Part shown: positions 50,960 through 61,639 of the stretch, piece by piece | How the letters are laid out: each line of letters starts with the position of its first letter | Numbering within the stretch: position 1 is the first letter of the stretch | Assembly (NCBI GenBank): GCA_037576195.1 | Contig: CM075101.1 | Span: forward strand, 26,412,001-26,476,000 | DNA from: Phytoseiulus persimilis | Taxonomy: Eukaryota; Arthropoda; Arachnida; Mesostigmata; Phytoseiidae | DNA length: 64,000 nt | Direction: 5' to 3' | Made by a program: the position numbers and the translations under genes | The notes under the pieces: generated by a model | Told to the model about the DNA's origin: nothing | The model's database searches: none | Seen by the model: only the letters and a program-made list of their open reading frames with translations

Positions 50960-52101
50960 GAATTCGACACATGTGAAACTTATTATTAGTTTTTCCTCTC
51001 CCGATTTGATTTGTGTCGGGTAAAAACAAGCCCGAAAAGAAGAATAGTTATTGAATGAAAGTGAGATTTTTCTCCACAGGAACTTGGCTGACTGTCACCC
51101 CTCGGGGTGTCCAGAAAAAATTGCTCGAAAGAACAGTTCGAAAATGGACATGTAAAATCAGTCACAAAGGAAGCGACGAAAAATCAGTCATAAAAAAGAG
51201 TCAGCAAGAAATGATGTAATGAACGTGACGGGTAAGAAACTCTCGAAGCATGAAGCATCACATGTGAAGAAGGAACCGTCGCGTCACGGATGTTTTCAAC
51301 GTCAGACGCTTCTTTCGGGGCGAGTTTCTCATGTGGCACGGTTTTCGTATGACCATTTCCCGACGTATCGGGCTTTTGACGCGTCGCTACAGCGCTTGCT
51401 CGAATCGAGACGAGTTAGTCGGATTACTCATTTTGGTGCTATACCGGCTCTAAAGAATTCCAAATAACCAATCACGCTTCCATCTGTGGAGCGATCCTTG
51501 TGGTGTGGAGCTGGTGTCTTCGAGCAAGACAAATCCGCGGAATCCGACAGCTCTCGGCAGAAACGTGCCCTTCCTCTGGCATCGGTTCCCTGATTTCTGG
51601 GGAACGGACGTAGAGTGAGGTACAGAACCCGAGTGCTAATCCTACTATCGTGGATGGATGTTAAGGAGCTAGAGTTATACTCTCTTGACCCTGACCGATG
51701 TCCGAGGAGAGTTGATCGAAGGGGCCAGTGCACAAATTTTGCGATGGTCAGCTTCTTGCACTCGATCAGAGCTGATCCACACTTTGAAAAGGTACGAGCA
51801 GCAGACCTGCTAGCAAACCATTTGTTCGAGCAACCTCATGCCGATCCACTCTGTGGATCAGGATATGAGGTATCTGCTCTTTCACAGATTTCACGGCGAC
51901 TCCGAAATTGTTCGAAGCTCCCAAACGCGCGTTCAAACCGCTGATTCCAACCTCGTCCTGTGACACTGCCCATGCAGTATCACAGTGCGTCGGAACTCGT
52001 TGACAATTCCGAATACGATTTCACTCACAAGAGTAGTTTTGATAGAAACAATCACCGACGCCGGTAGCTCTCAACTTCCGGTGCAAACGCTTTCTCTAGA
52101 C
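50960..52101. other. Non-coding, AT-richer stretch
   Basis: A short repeated word AAATCAGTCA(C/T)AAA occurs near 51,155 and 51,182. No exon recognised; the open frames at 51,219-51,467 and 51,615-51,944 have no domain. Confidence 0.4.
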
Positions 52102-52195
52102 CAGCGTTTCTAACCGGGGCTCGGCGGCCGACCGTTGGCAGACTGATGGCAGCTCGGCTTAGGTTCGCTGAGGAACCGAAGGTTGAGAACTACTG
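52102..52195. mobile_element. hAT-type MITE, about 94 bp
   Basis: The left end CAGCGTTTCTAACC and the right end, read on the other strand, CAGTAGTTCTCAACC are the short inverted repeats typical of hAT elements (CAG-GTTCTCAACC type). The 8 bases outside the ends, CTCTAGAC and CTTTGGGC, agree at five of eight positions, as expected of an old 8-bp target-site duplication. The element is far too short to code for a transposase, so it moved with enzyme from elsewhere. Confidence 0.6.
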
Positions 52196-53189
52196 CTTTG
52201 GGCGAACGCATCCGTGTGTCAACGAGGGAAATGACCAAAGAGGGGTCAACAAAGTATCAGAACAGCGGCTAAGCTGAACGTTCTGCGGACCCTTGTGCTG
52301 ATTCAAAGGCTCGACGGAGCCCCTCGAGTGTTTTTTGGGAGTGAAAGCTCATAAGAACCGCCGGATAACACGTTAGGAAGGCTGAGGTAGAGAACACGTG
52401 ATTGGGAGAACTTCGAAAGGAAGAACCACGTGGGGAATGAAGTTTATTCCATGCCGAGGAAGAACGGTGGCAATAATTATTTTTCGAGAGGCGTGGGAAG
52501 AGCTCATTATTGAACATTGAGCAGAGGGAATCAGCGGATTCTGTTGCGAACACAGAGTCAAGTGATATCATAAATCGATGATACACAGACACGAGGTCTT
52601 CCCGCTACTTAAGCGCGACGACTGCGAGGCCAAGATCCGAGGAAAATCCCTTCCTTTTCATCGTGCGCTCCTCTCTTGGGCTAGGTTAGAATAATCGAGA
52701 TTCTGCTCGTTTTTCATCGAGTCATTTGATCCTCGTCGTAAATTCGGATTTTTTGGGACTGTATCCGATAACTATCGCTGACACGATCGTATCTTGACGA
52801 CGGTCGAAATAGAAGTTGTCTGGTGTTCTTCGGTTTTCGAAGGGCAATCCATCAGCTTCCAACTCCTCGCGACCTCGCCGGAGACACTTCTTAGGGAACC
52901 TACTGCGATGGATCATCCTCTTCTTCTCTCGTTGCCACACATCAGCTCGTCATCTTTATCACTGCATACACAAGGCTAGGCCATCGTTAAGATGGAGAGG
53001 AAAATTGTGTTCGTGCAGAAGTCTGTAATCTCTATATCATTTTGGATATGTGAGTCGGATATTTGTTTTTAGTCCCCGACAACGTTCAGCTCGTTTCGTT
53101 CGTACCTCCGGCTAGCATTCCCGCTGAGAAACCTCAGAAGTATTGAGATTTCTCCCAGAAACCGCATTGCAATTTTGAATGCTTGCCAT

Positions 53190-54639
53190 TATTAGAGTGG
53201 TACTGTTTCGGCATCAAATTAATTAGATCTCATGCATGCAGATATGTTCCCCTCCATTGCAGGGGTGAATCATCTTGACTCGAGGCGATACTTCGTCCTC
53301 ATCAGGCTCTTCGATGTTGAATAAGCGTGGAGTATTGGTCGGTTTCCGAGGCTCCACATCGAGCGCATTCCATATTCATGGAAGGATCAAAAAAGCTCTG
53401 TCGGCTGCTGAAGTTGAGAATTCCTGCTTTGGCTAGCGCCAAAAAGACTACTGCCGCGCGAGCTATGGTACAGGCTCGTCTCAAGACCTCCAGTCTGTTT
53501 GAATAGACAATGGACAATCAATATGGATCTGGACTCCTCATCCCATCTCCCGAGTACTTGAAGTATTCAACCACCGGTATCGGCTTCCCTTGTATCTGTT
53601 TGTCTCGGTCTGGATCGTGATTCGAAGAGGATTGAGTGAACAAGATTACTCAGCTCTCTGAGGGTTCGATGTGATGGACTTCTTGTCCCCAAAGGATGTT
53701 GCCTCAAGAAGAGTTTTCAGGTCCTTGTTGTTATTCGTCATTTGGAGGGAATCGTCCACGAATATAAAACTAGGGATCGTTAATGCTCCAGATTTGAAAT
53801 ACACAGGCTAACCAATTCCCTCAGCCCATTGCTGTATTCGTTTTCCCAAGATTTCGGTGAAAACTTTACCTAGGATGTCGGAAAATATTATGGTTCGGTA
53901 TGTGAACCGTTCCTCTTTCATTGGAATGGGTTTTTCAAACAGTGTGATTCTTCCCGTCCTCTATTGCGCCGGCTTTACGTGGGTGCCTTCAAGGATTCGG
54001 TTGAATTCGTTGGAGACATATTCATACCAGTCCGGTAGGAGGAGGTGTCACACTATGGGCTCGTCGTTTAATCGACATGTCTTCAGGTTCCTCTCACTCC
54101 TTGAGGAAACTCGCCGGTGCCTAGCCTGGTCTTGTTGCCGATCTCTGATGTTTTTGCAGACGTGAGTTCGAGTTCAAATTCACGAGGAGTTCCACCAGAG
54201 GTCTCGAGAGAAATGAGCACTCGATAGTTCTGTTTCTATCTGCTGCCGCTCCAAGGTTAGCTACTTTCGTGAAGCATCGTGAAATCTCCGGCTGATTTTT
54301 CAAGTATTTTCTCATCGCTTTCGGTTGCTGTGGGTATTGCGTTGATATCTGAAATGAGGGACTTTCAGCTTCATGTTGTAGATACAGAGGAGATCGATCC
54401 AGGATGGGATGTTACGAAAATGGCTCCACGCACTTGGCTACCCTTGTTTCGGATATCTAGGTCGTGACGCGGTGCTATGCACGTTGGTTGAACGAGACAT
54501 CATGTACAATATACTATGTCAATTCCATTATCCAGAGGAGAATGTCGATTTCTGCGTGCCGCCCGCGTATCGCAAATGCTCGGCGTAGCCCGACGGAACC
54601 GGATACATCATACTTCAAAACTCTGGCTTAGTAGCTCCC
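53190..54639 (-). mobile_element. LINE fragment: reverse transcriptase part
   Basis: The minus strand carries pieces of a non-LTR retrotransposon reverse transcriptase: NEFNRILEGTHVKP (about 54,020-53,975), FSDILGKVFTEILGKRIQQW (about 53,890-53,825), then SFIFVDDSLQMTNNNKDLKTLL (about 53,765-53,705), whose FVDD at 53,762-53,751 stands for the catalytic F/Y-x-D-D box. The interval between the ILGKVF block and FVDD is far too short, so most of the palm, including the first catalytic Asp region, is missing. Stops and frame changes are frequent both here and downstream to about 53,190. The endonuclease part lies at 55,141-55,900, beyond an inserted element. The clade (I/Jockey/R1-like) is a guess from the endonuclease plus reverse-transcriptase layout. 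No 3' tail or target-site duplication was found. Confidence 0.7.
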
Positions 54640-54650
54640 GTTGTTAGGAT

Positions 54651-55141
54651 GCTACTCGATTTGAGCGCGGATAGATTTGAGCGCAGTTGATCTGAGCGAG
54701 GTCGATTTGAGCGAAGTCGATTTGAGCGCGGTTAATTCGAGCGCAACGCATTCACTCGCGCTGCTGTGAGTGTGGAGTACGAAATGGAGGAAGGAGAAAA
54801 TCCCTCGCCTGACCGCCGATTGCAGACTACTGGACGAATAAAGAAAGTGCGGTCGCTCAGGGAATATGAAGAGGAGAAACCTAACCTGACCTCATCGGAA
54901 ACATTTCTCCTTCTCGAGCTACGTCATGTTCCTAAGTCTGATTCAGCGGCGCAATGCCCTCACCGAGGTATCTCATGCCGTCGTCCGCTTTCTTCTCCCC
55001 ATATTCTCCCAAGCAACCCCACTCACTTGGTTCGTCGCGGAGTCTGGAATCGGCGGTTAGGTGAGAGATTTTCCTCTTCATCCATCTCATATTCCACACT
55101 CACAGCAGCTCAAATCAACTGCGCTCAAATCGACTGACACG
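54651..55141. mobile_element. Foldback-like inverted-repeat element inserted in the LINE
   Basis: Two arms are near reverse complements of each other. Outer parts: a tandem array of about six 15-base units (GATTTGAGCGCAGTT type) at 54,658-54,745 on the left, and two such units, inverted, at about 55,106-55,133 on the right. Inner parts: 54,760-54,881 and 54,988-55,108, about 120 bases each, roughly 80-85% alike by eye, starting CTGCTGTGAGTGTGGA. The spacer is about 106 bases. Just outside lie GTTGTTAGGAT (54,640-54,650) and GTTGTTGGGGAT (55,142-55,153), a probable target-site duplication of 9-12 bases. Arms with tandem repeats and a roughly 9-bp duplication are the mark of foldback (FB) or Mutator-related elements. 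It has no coding capacity. It sits between the endonuclease and reverse-transcriptase parts of the LINE, so it landed after the LINE did. Confidence 0.75.
54658..54745 (+). repeat. 15-bp tandem repeat, about six units
   Basis: Units read GATTTGAGCG followed by a variable tail (CGGATA, CAGTT, AGGTC, AAGTC, CGGTTA). They form the outer left arm of the foldback-like element; two inverted units close the right arm. Confidence 0.8.
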
Positions 55142-55900
55142 GTTGTTGGGGATCTCACCGATGCCATGTTCGAGGAAGGGGAGCCAAGCTGCCTCGTGTT
55201 GTTGACGCCACTGGTTCGATCCATCGTCTCGTCCAAGCAGGGAGCTGGGATCCGACACGGCACGTCTCGGAGAATCACGCTGTGGAGGAAACTGAGGTCG
55301 AAAATCGGTTTGATGTATTCCCTCGATATTCTCTGTGGCGTTTCAGTTCGTGAAGATCCCACGATCCCAGGGGAATACGTGATTTCGCGACAACTCCTTC
55401 CTCAGCAAGCACCGGCGAAGCAGGTTATTCCCGAGACGAGAATCATCCTCAGTTGCGGATCTGCCATCGGGCTCTTGATTCCGATACGAGTCGTTGTTGT
55501 CCAGCACGCGGGAGTTATCTCGTTAGAGGGGGAAGACAAGTCTTCTCGATGACTCTGGCAGGTCAGGATGCGCTGGTGGCCACGTTCACAGGCCTGAATG
55601 CCACAGGACTTCCATCTCCTCGATGTTGACCTTCCCTTGAGAAAATATGGAGGTGAGGCTGATGGATGCAACGCCCACGTTGGCAGGCTCGATCGACGGC
55701 TGCCATCCCCCAGGAAGGATGCGCGTTGATGTTTTTGTGAAGCATTGAGCCCTGGCGAGATGAAATCATGTCGGCATTGTTCGCTAACTGCCCAAGTGTT
55801 CGCATTGAATGCTGCCTCGTGTTTCCTCTCGGAGCTAATCGTGCGCTGGAAGGCACGCTCGAGCCCAGATAGATGATTCATCCACTGCAAAGCGCCGACG
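55142..55900 (-). mobile_element. LINE fragment: endonuclease part
   Basis: On the minus strand, upstream of the reverse-transcriptase pieces, a run reads NNADMISSRQGSMLHKN, then a Trp/Gly stretch and HQPHLHIFS, followed by EGQ or KVNIEEMEVL in neighbouring frames. This order matches the N-terminal half of the endonuclease/exonuclease/phosphatase domain of LINEs (pattern 'D..LIQEPY...K', then 'RACI.I...L.'). The C-terminal half (55,560-55,150) is harder to read and ends at the foldback insertion, where a stretch with QLGSP and EHGIGEIPNN may correspond to the part just before the terminal SDH box. Many frame breaks. Upstream of 55,900 an ORF1-like protein was looked for; no CCHC knuckle was seen. 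Confidence 0.55.
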
Positions 55901-58719
55901 TGTACGCAACGGAGGGACGATGAGAGCTGAAAAGTGTCGACGGGGAGGCATGGCCGTTTGGGTCACCACGTTGCGACGGCGAGATTCGAGAGGATTGAAG
56001 GTGGCGATCAGTGGTCGCCCAGTATTTCCTGCTGCACGAATCCGGCATGGGCATCTTCGGCGCTTTGAAGCGACCGTTTTCGGGCGAGAGCAGAACCTCT
56101 TTAATCCTAATCCCGACTCCAAAGCCTATACATGGGGAAACTCTAATGAGCACCCGCGGATCTGTTGACGATGTCCGTCCGCGGCGTGGTGAGCCGCGTG
56201 AAGCCCGGCCGGATCTTCCCGCTGTTGTCCCGTCTCAGTTCTCATGTCATGCCTCCGGGGTGCCGTCTGTGGCTTAGTGTTAAAATATCAAGGAAAACTG
56301 GGATTTAGGAAGGCCGGCCCCGAAGGATCCCAAGCGACAAACGTGCCTTTTTCAATATGCTTTGTGTCGAAATAATTTATAAATGCTATACTATCGAAAG
56401 CGTTTCTCTCGCATATAAACTTCTCATCTCAACAAGTTCATGGCGACGACGCCGCTGGAAAGGTCGCCCCTCCGCATCCCCCTCAGCAGAGGCATTGCCT
56501 CCCCCTCCGCTCCTTGATGACTTGGTGACGCCTTCCCTTCAACGCCGTAGCTACTTTATTCATTTTAATAGTCCGTTTGATTCACCTTCAGGTCCACCTC
56601 TGGGGGCATCTTTCACACAGAGATATGCGATGCCGGAATCCCGGGGAGGAGCCTGTTCCGAACTCCATCCGTTGGTTCATCCGCGGATGATGAACCGCAA
56701 TGTTTTTAAGAGAACATTCTGGAAAATTGAGCCTACGGCGCAGCCTCGTGTTCGATCCGGGTGTTGCTCTGCTGAACGCGGGGTCGGCTCCACCGTTCAG
56801 TCCTGCATCACGCAGCAATGATTACCGAGTGGACGTTTTCCGCTCGGGATCGAAGCGCCGCGCCCGTAACCTTTGTATCGCAAACGAGCATAGCGGCGTC
56901 AAGCTTAGATGATGATGAATCATTTTGGATGGAGCGTATATCCTCTCGATCTCGGCATTTCTCTGAAGAGGACGATCTTTTGCACCTTTGCGATCTATGC
57001 GAGCGCTTGTGGTTTCTGAAGCGTTCAAGTCCGAAACAGCTAGTACCTTGAATGAATGCACTCCAACGGAGAACACTGTTCGACTTGAAGTTTGAATCTC
57101 GGGAACCGGGAATCCTTCAAAATCCAGAATATGGCCGGGAGCAAAATACTTCGATAGCAGCCAAAGCTGGCTCAGCGGCTAGTTTCAACTTGAATTCAAT
57201 CCCTGACGATGGATATCCGACCGATACTCGGAGGGATAATGGAATGACCTCGCACCGTTGAATACGCGTCTTTGCCTTAATTGGTGGTCAGAAGCTTACC
57301 GCGATGGCAAGGTCACGAGCTGAAGCTCCAGGTGAATCCGGAGAGAAAAATGATTCACGGATTCGCTCCCCTAAGCGGATTCCTGGGTCAGACATCCAGG
57401 GTAGCTGCCTCGCAATCAACATTATAATATCACATATCCGGAGTTTGCTGTCGAAAGAGTTCCAAATACCGTATTGAGTCTCCGGGCGCGAAGCAGGCAC
57501 TGCGTTGAGTCATGTTCGAAGTCAGGCAAGCGTGCTGCTGAGTCAGAACCGTACACTCGAGGGTTTGATGTAACGATTCTTAATCATCGGTGCAGATAAG
57601 ACATATCGGTAAATTTCCTCTGATACCTTCACCTCCCATCTGCTCCGAAGGAACCGTTTCCGAGAACGGTTTCCATGACCGTTCTCGGTCATGATATCTA
57701 GGCGGAAGAATTTCGCTCTCCTGGGACTCACTCGTAACTAGAGACAATTAGGTATATGTACTCGAACATCCGAAGGAAACCCCACAATGTGAATATCTTG
57801 AAGGGGGGATCGATCCGCCTACGGAGGGCCTCCGGCTGCTCTACCGAGTTCGCAGCTCGCCCGCCGAAACAAAAGTTCCGGGGCTCGACTATGTTTTTGC
57901 TCGCTACGTAGAGTTGAAGTTGGTTCCGAATACCCAGAGTGGGTTCACGGTTTTTGTGCACTAGCAATCCATATCTAACCAACGGGCGGCAATCTTTCCG
58001 CTTCGAGAGCCGCTACGAGCCGCAATACAGGCACTCAGCCTCTCAGCCGACAATAACTCAAGCGTCCGGCTTCCCCGGCCGTTCCACCGTTTCGGGAACG
58101 GCGACTTCCTACCGCTGATGTTTGCGTCGGGGGCTCCCAGATCGCCGTTTTTCCTACTGAGCGGGGCGAGGTGAGACAGCTTTCATCGTCTTACGGACGC
58201 GTATTCCCTTTTATTTGAACTTCCCTCGAACGAATAACACTTGATGAGCCTCCGGGACAGCAGACCCAATGCCACTAGACCCGTAATGAAAGCACTGAAA
58301 GTTCAATCTGAATCCGCGGGAGCATTCCAAGGAACTCATAGGAGTGCACAGAAAGAACACCTTCCCCAGCCTAAGAATCATATTGTAAATGCAACAGATC
58401 GCTATTGCTGTTCACCATGGGTTTCCGGTGGTCAACGGCAGCAGTGGAAGGCCAGCTCCCGAGGATTATTTTCCCAGTTCTAAGCTTGTCACGCGGCTCA
58501 TAGGGATTGTCGAATGAATCAAGGCGTTTATTCGATTTGGAATCGCCCATCCACGGGACCAGGAGAATGTCTCTGGGCTGCGCTTGCTCAAAATCATCCT
58601 CGATCCGTGATACTCGTGATGCTTCGATCATAGCCTCGTCTGATCAGAGACACACCGCGAGTAAGTTCCTCCAAACTTGTGATCCGAATTCCGATCTCCA
58701 TAGGATCCGTTGTGTAGCC
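55901..58719. other. Non-coding stretch with repeat debris
   Basis: No exon recognised. Short open frames near 55.9-56.3 kb on the minus strand may be more LINE sequence. A tRNA-like patch lies at 57.8 kb. Confidence 0.35.
57803..57866 (-). repeat. tRNA-like patch, possible SINE remnant
   Basis: On the minus strand a D-arm-like hairpin (GCTG...CAGC enclosing CGGTAGAG, an A-box-like word) is followed by a T-arm-like hairpin (GGCGG/ATCGATC/CCCCC, a B-box-like word). The anticodon arm is shortened and no acceptor stem forms, so this is not a working tRNA. A SINE head or chance are both possible. Confidence 0.22.
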
Positions 58720-58842
58720 GATCATTGATCACCAGCCGGCCTGCGGTCGACTGGAGTCGGCCGCGCCGTGCGCGGTTGGACGGCGTTCGCTGGCATCGAG
58801 GCTTTTTTCCCCTTTCACTGGATCATCATCGTGGTTTTGAAA

Positions 58843-58951
58843 AGTATGGCCAGATTGGTCTCGGAATCACCCCTCGAGGTTCCGGAAAGCATGGTCAGAT
58901 TGGCCCTGGAATCGACCTCCAGATCCGGAGAAGTATGGTCAGATCTGTTCC
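58843..58951 (+). repeat. 44-45 bp minisatellite, copy set 2
   Basis: The word A(A/G)(T/C)ATGG(C/T)CAGAT recurs at 58,843, 58,888 and 58,932, a period of 45 and 44 bases, with GGTTCCGGA/GATCCGGAG before each unit. It is the reverse complement of the unit at 46.69-46.81 kb. Confidence 0.65.
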
Positions 58952-58956
58952 GGAAG

Positions 58957-58975
58957 CCCCCCCCCCCCCCCCCCC
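58957..58975. repeat. C homopolymer, 19 bases
   Basis: An uninterrupted run of 19 C directly after the minisatellite. Confidence 0.9.
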
Positions 58976-59052
58976 ATGCATCTCAGGAGGAGTGCGGACG
59001 AACTGACAAACTGACAGACGGAGCCGATTATATATAGTGAAGATCATTGATC

Positions 59053-61639
59053 GATTTGGACCCAAAATTGACGAAACCGAATTTTGGAACTCAGTCATTG
59101 ATTCCAAAACGTGAATTCGGCTGTATCGCATATAGGTTCAGGGGCAAAACCATGAAGCGGTCACCTTTCTGCTTGCGTCGAGGAGTCTGTTCGGGAAACA
59201 ACCGAAAATGTCGATGATATACGTCCAACCGATTCCTCTGGATAGCCTCCTCGAATATCAGGGGGGATTAGATCGTTATTCCTCGATGTCACGACCTTGG
59301 ATCGCGTACAGACATGATTTAGCGGTTGGCAATCGCCTGATGGGTGCCAGAGCTCCTTTTTGGATTCTCAGGAATATTCCAGTTGCAGGACACCTAATTT
59401 AGAGCAAAAAAAAACTCGCTCATGCGTTCACGCGCGGAGGCAACAGAGTTGGTAGGATCGAACGCAATGGGACAGCCGAATTCCTGAGGGATTTCGACAT
59501 CCAACCAGGAAGTGTCCTTACCGGATATCACAGCAGGAATGCCCGTGGAACCGGTCGAAGCGATATTTTCTAGCGATTCCGGACTCCACGTTCGCATGAT
59601 GAACTAGATTCATCATCGACTAGCGAAATGTCCGCTCCGCCAATTTGGACACTGAACGATTCCGAGTTTGAGCATCGAAACACTCGAGACAAGACCCCCC
59701 CTCACTCAATTTTCGGCTCTCCAAGCCGTCAGGGCTCATATTCGAGTCTGATTTGTCCGAATGTAAGAGATTAATGCTCGTTAAGAGGAGATACGAGACG
59801 GATTCGCGGATGGATTGCAGTTCTGTCCAAACGAGCTTTCGGTCTGTGATTACTTGATTTCGAGCTCCCGTGAAGCATCGTATCTAACCACCACTAGATT
59901 CAATGCCTCAGTGAACGGGCTCCGTCATGAAAGCTTGTTCTCCTGCTCTATTCTCGGATTGGAACATCGGAATGAGTGTCGGTTATCAGCTATCAGGACC
60001 CTGCCGCTTGCGGTGCAGTACCACGTCTCAGTGAGCACCTGGAAGCGGCGGACGTGCTGTAATTGCAAACTCCATCAGAGTAGGAGTGGTTCCAGTGCTG
60101 CCGCGGCTACGCCTGCTGAATGCATTGATGATGATTGGGGGAGCGAATCCGATAACGGATACCGAGGATTCTTGGGTGAGGAAGCGCTGAAGGTTTCTTC
60201 TTACACCTTCCTCGGTCGCTTCTATTTTTAGAAGGCTTGATGACGTACGGACAAAGGCTAGGCGATGATGCAGCCCGCCATCCAGTCAGCTCTCCAGTCA
60301 GTCAGCCAGCCGTCCTGCTACGTTCATTCTGTTTTCCGTCTGGGAGGCGGACTCACGACGTCATTCTCAAAACTCGCTTATACGCAAACGAGTCTGCACG
60401 AATTCTGGAAAAGCAGAATGCGTGTAAGCGGGTATAAGACCGGGGTGAGGACACAGGCGGGACTTAGGAGGAGCTGCGCATGCGTCAAGGTCCTGAAGGT
60501 TTTCGAGTTTTAGCGCGATTTCTCTGCGAGTTCTTACCCAACGTCAAGCAGGCAACAACGTTCCGGAGCGCTCCAACATAGGCGTCAGGTGGGTGCTGGA
60601 CGATGTACTGATGCTTTTTGTGCTGCTCGAAGTACTCCTACCCATCGTAGGTAAACACGATCAGAGATTATGCATCACCGTTCGTGTGAAATTGGCGATA
60701 TCCTCAGCTTTATCGTTCGATGTTCGTTACCCCGAGAGAGCTTATATTCCTGACTCGTGTCTCTGTGATGCAAGCTTCGATTGCAAGAAGCCTCCCGATT
60801 TTCCATCAAGAGCCAGCCAATCGCTGATTTTTCTTGAAGAGTTCCTGGACGGATCCCAGTGGAATAGAAAACCGATGTTCGTCATCTGCTCAGTCGAAAC
60901 TATCGAACTGTTCCGAAAAAACATACCTGCATATTCACCCACTGTGTGATCACATGGTTAGATGAGAACTTGACTCAGCCTGTACGACCCGCTAAATTTG
61001 GCTGCTTCCTCCGAGGAGGCGGACTCGCTCAGTCAATCCTCGGCTCGCTCGCTAGGCGGGTGTGTCTCTGAAATCACGAGAACGGAATCGATCGGAGCAA
61101 TTTGAACGAAAGCGGTGAAAAGATATACACATGCAAAGACTGTCCAACATCTCTGACGTGCACCCATACCGGAGTTCCCGCCTTCCGTGGACGAGAACCA
61201 CTCTTGGTGATAGGGGGACACTTTCATTATTTCCGCTGCGGTTCCTGTCATCGAGGCTAGCACGATGCTCGTCGCCGCTCCCCTGAGGGTCGGACTGTAT
61301 CCATACAGCAGCAGACATTTCATGAGCGTAACGTCCTGGGACATGACTCCTGGGATGATTGTTCGATGATCGAATTCAAGACAAATGTGTTTATCGAAAG
61401 AGGCTCATGCCTCCACGGCTTTTCGAGTTCAGCTGGTTTCTACCCTTTTGTGGCTATCGTGGGAGATTTACGAAAGTAAAGTACTAGATCCTTCACCAAA
61501 ATCTCTTTCGTCTTCGTTCTTCGGCATAAATCCGTCCACTCGGTGCTCTGTCGGTGACAGAGTCTGGCGGACGCCAGGAGGGAGTCTCAGTATCAACAAC
61601 GAGTTTCATTCCAGCTATCAGAGGCGCTCGAAAGAAGTG
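59053..61639. other. Intergenic stretch upstream of GPB5
   Basis: No exon recognised. A plus-strand frame of 118 codons (60,593-60,949) reads somewhat like protein (containing FPSRASQSLIFLEEFLDGSQ) but has no splice or domain support. The last kilobase should hold the GPB5 promoter; no convincing TATA box. I searched by eye for the partner subunit GPA2, which neighbours GPB5 in many invertebrates, and did not find it here. Confidence 0.35.

Larger units (their letters stand above)
58731..59041. other. 311-bp segment between 11-bp direct repeats
   Basis: GATCATTGATC occurs at 58,720-58,730 and again at 59,042-59,052. The segment between holds the second minisatellite copy set, a C19 run and an AT-rich right end (TTATATATAG). 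The direct repeats could be a target-site duplication, but the ends are not inverted repeats and no tail is seen. Confidence 0.3.

Noticed and set aside
59053-61639. GPA2 partner gene next to GPB5
   Set aside because: Looked for the GPA2 cysteine pattern on both strands upstream of GPB5 and found none; it may lie to the right of the window.
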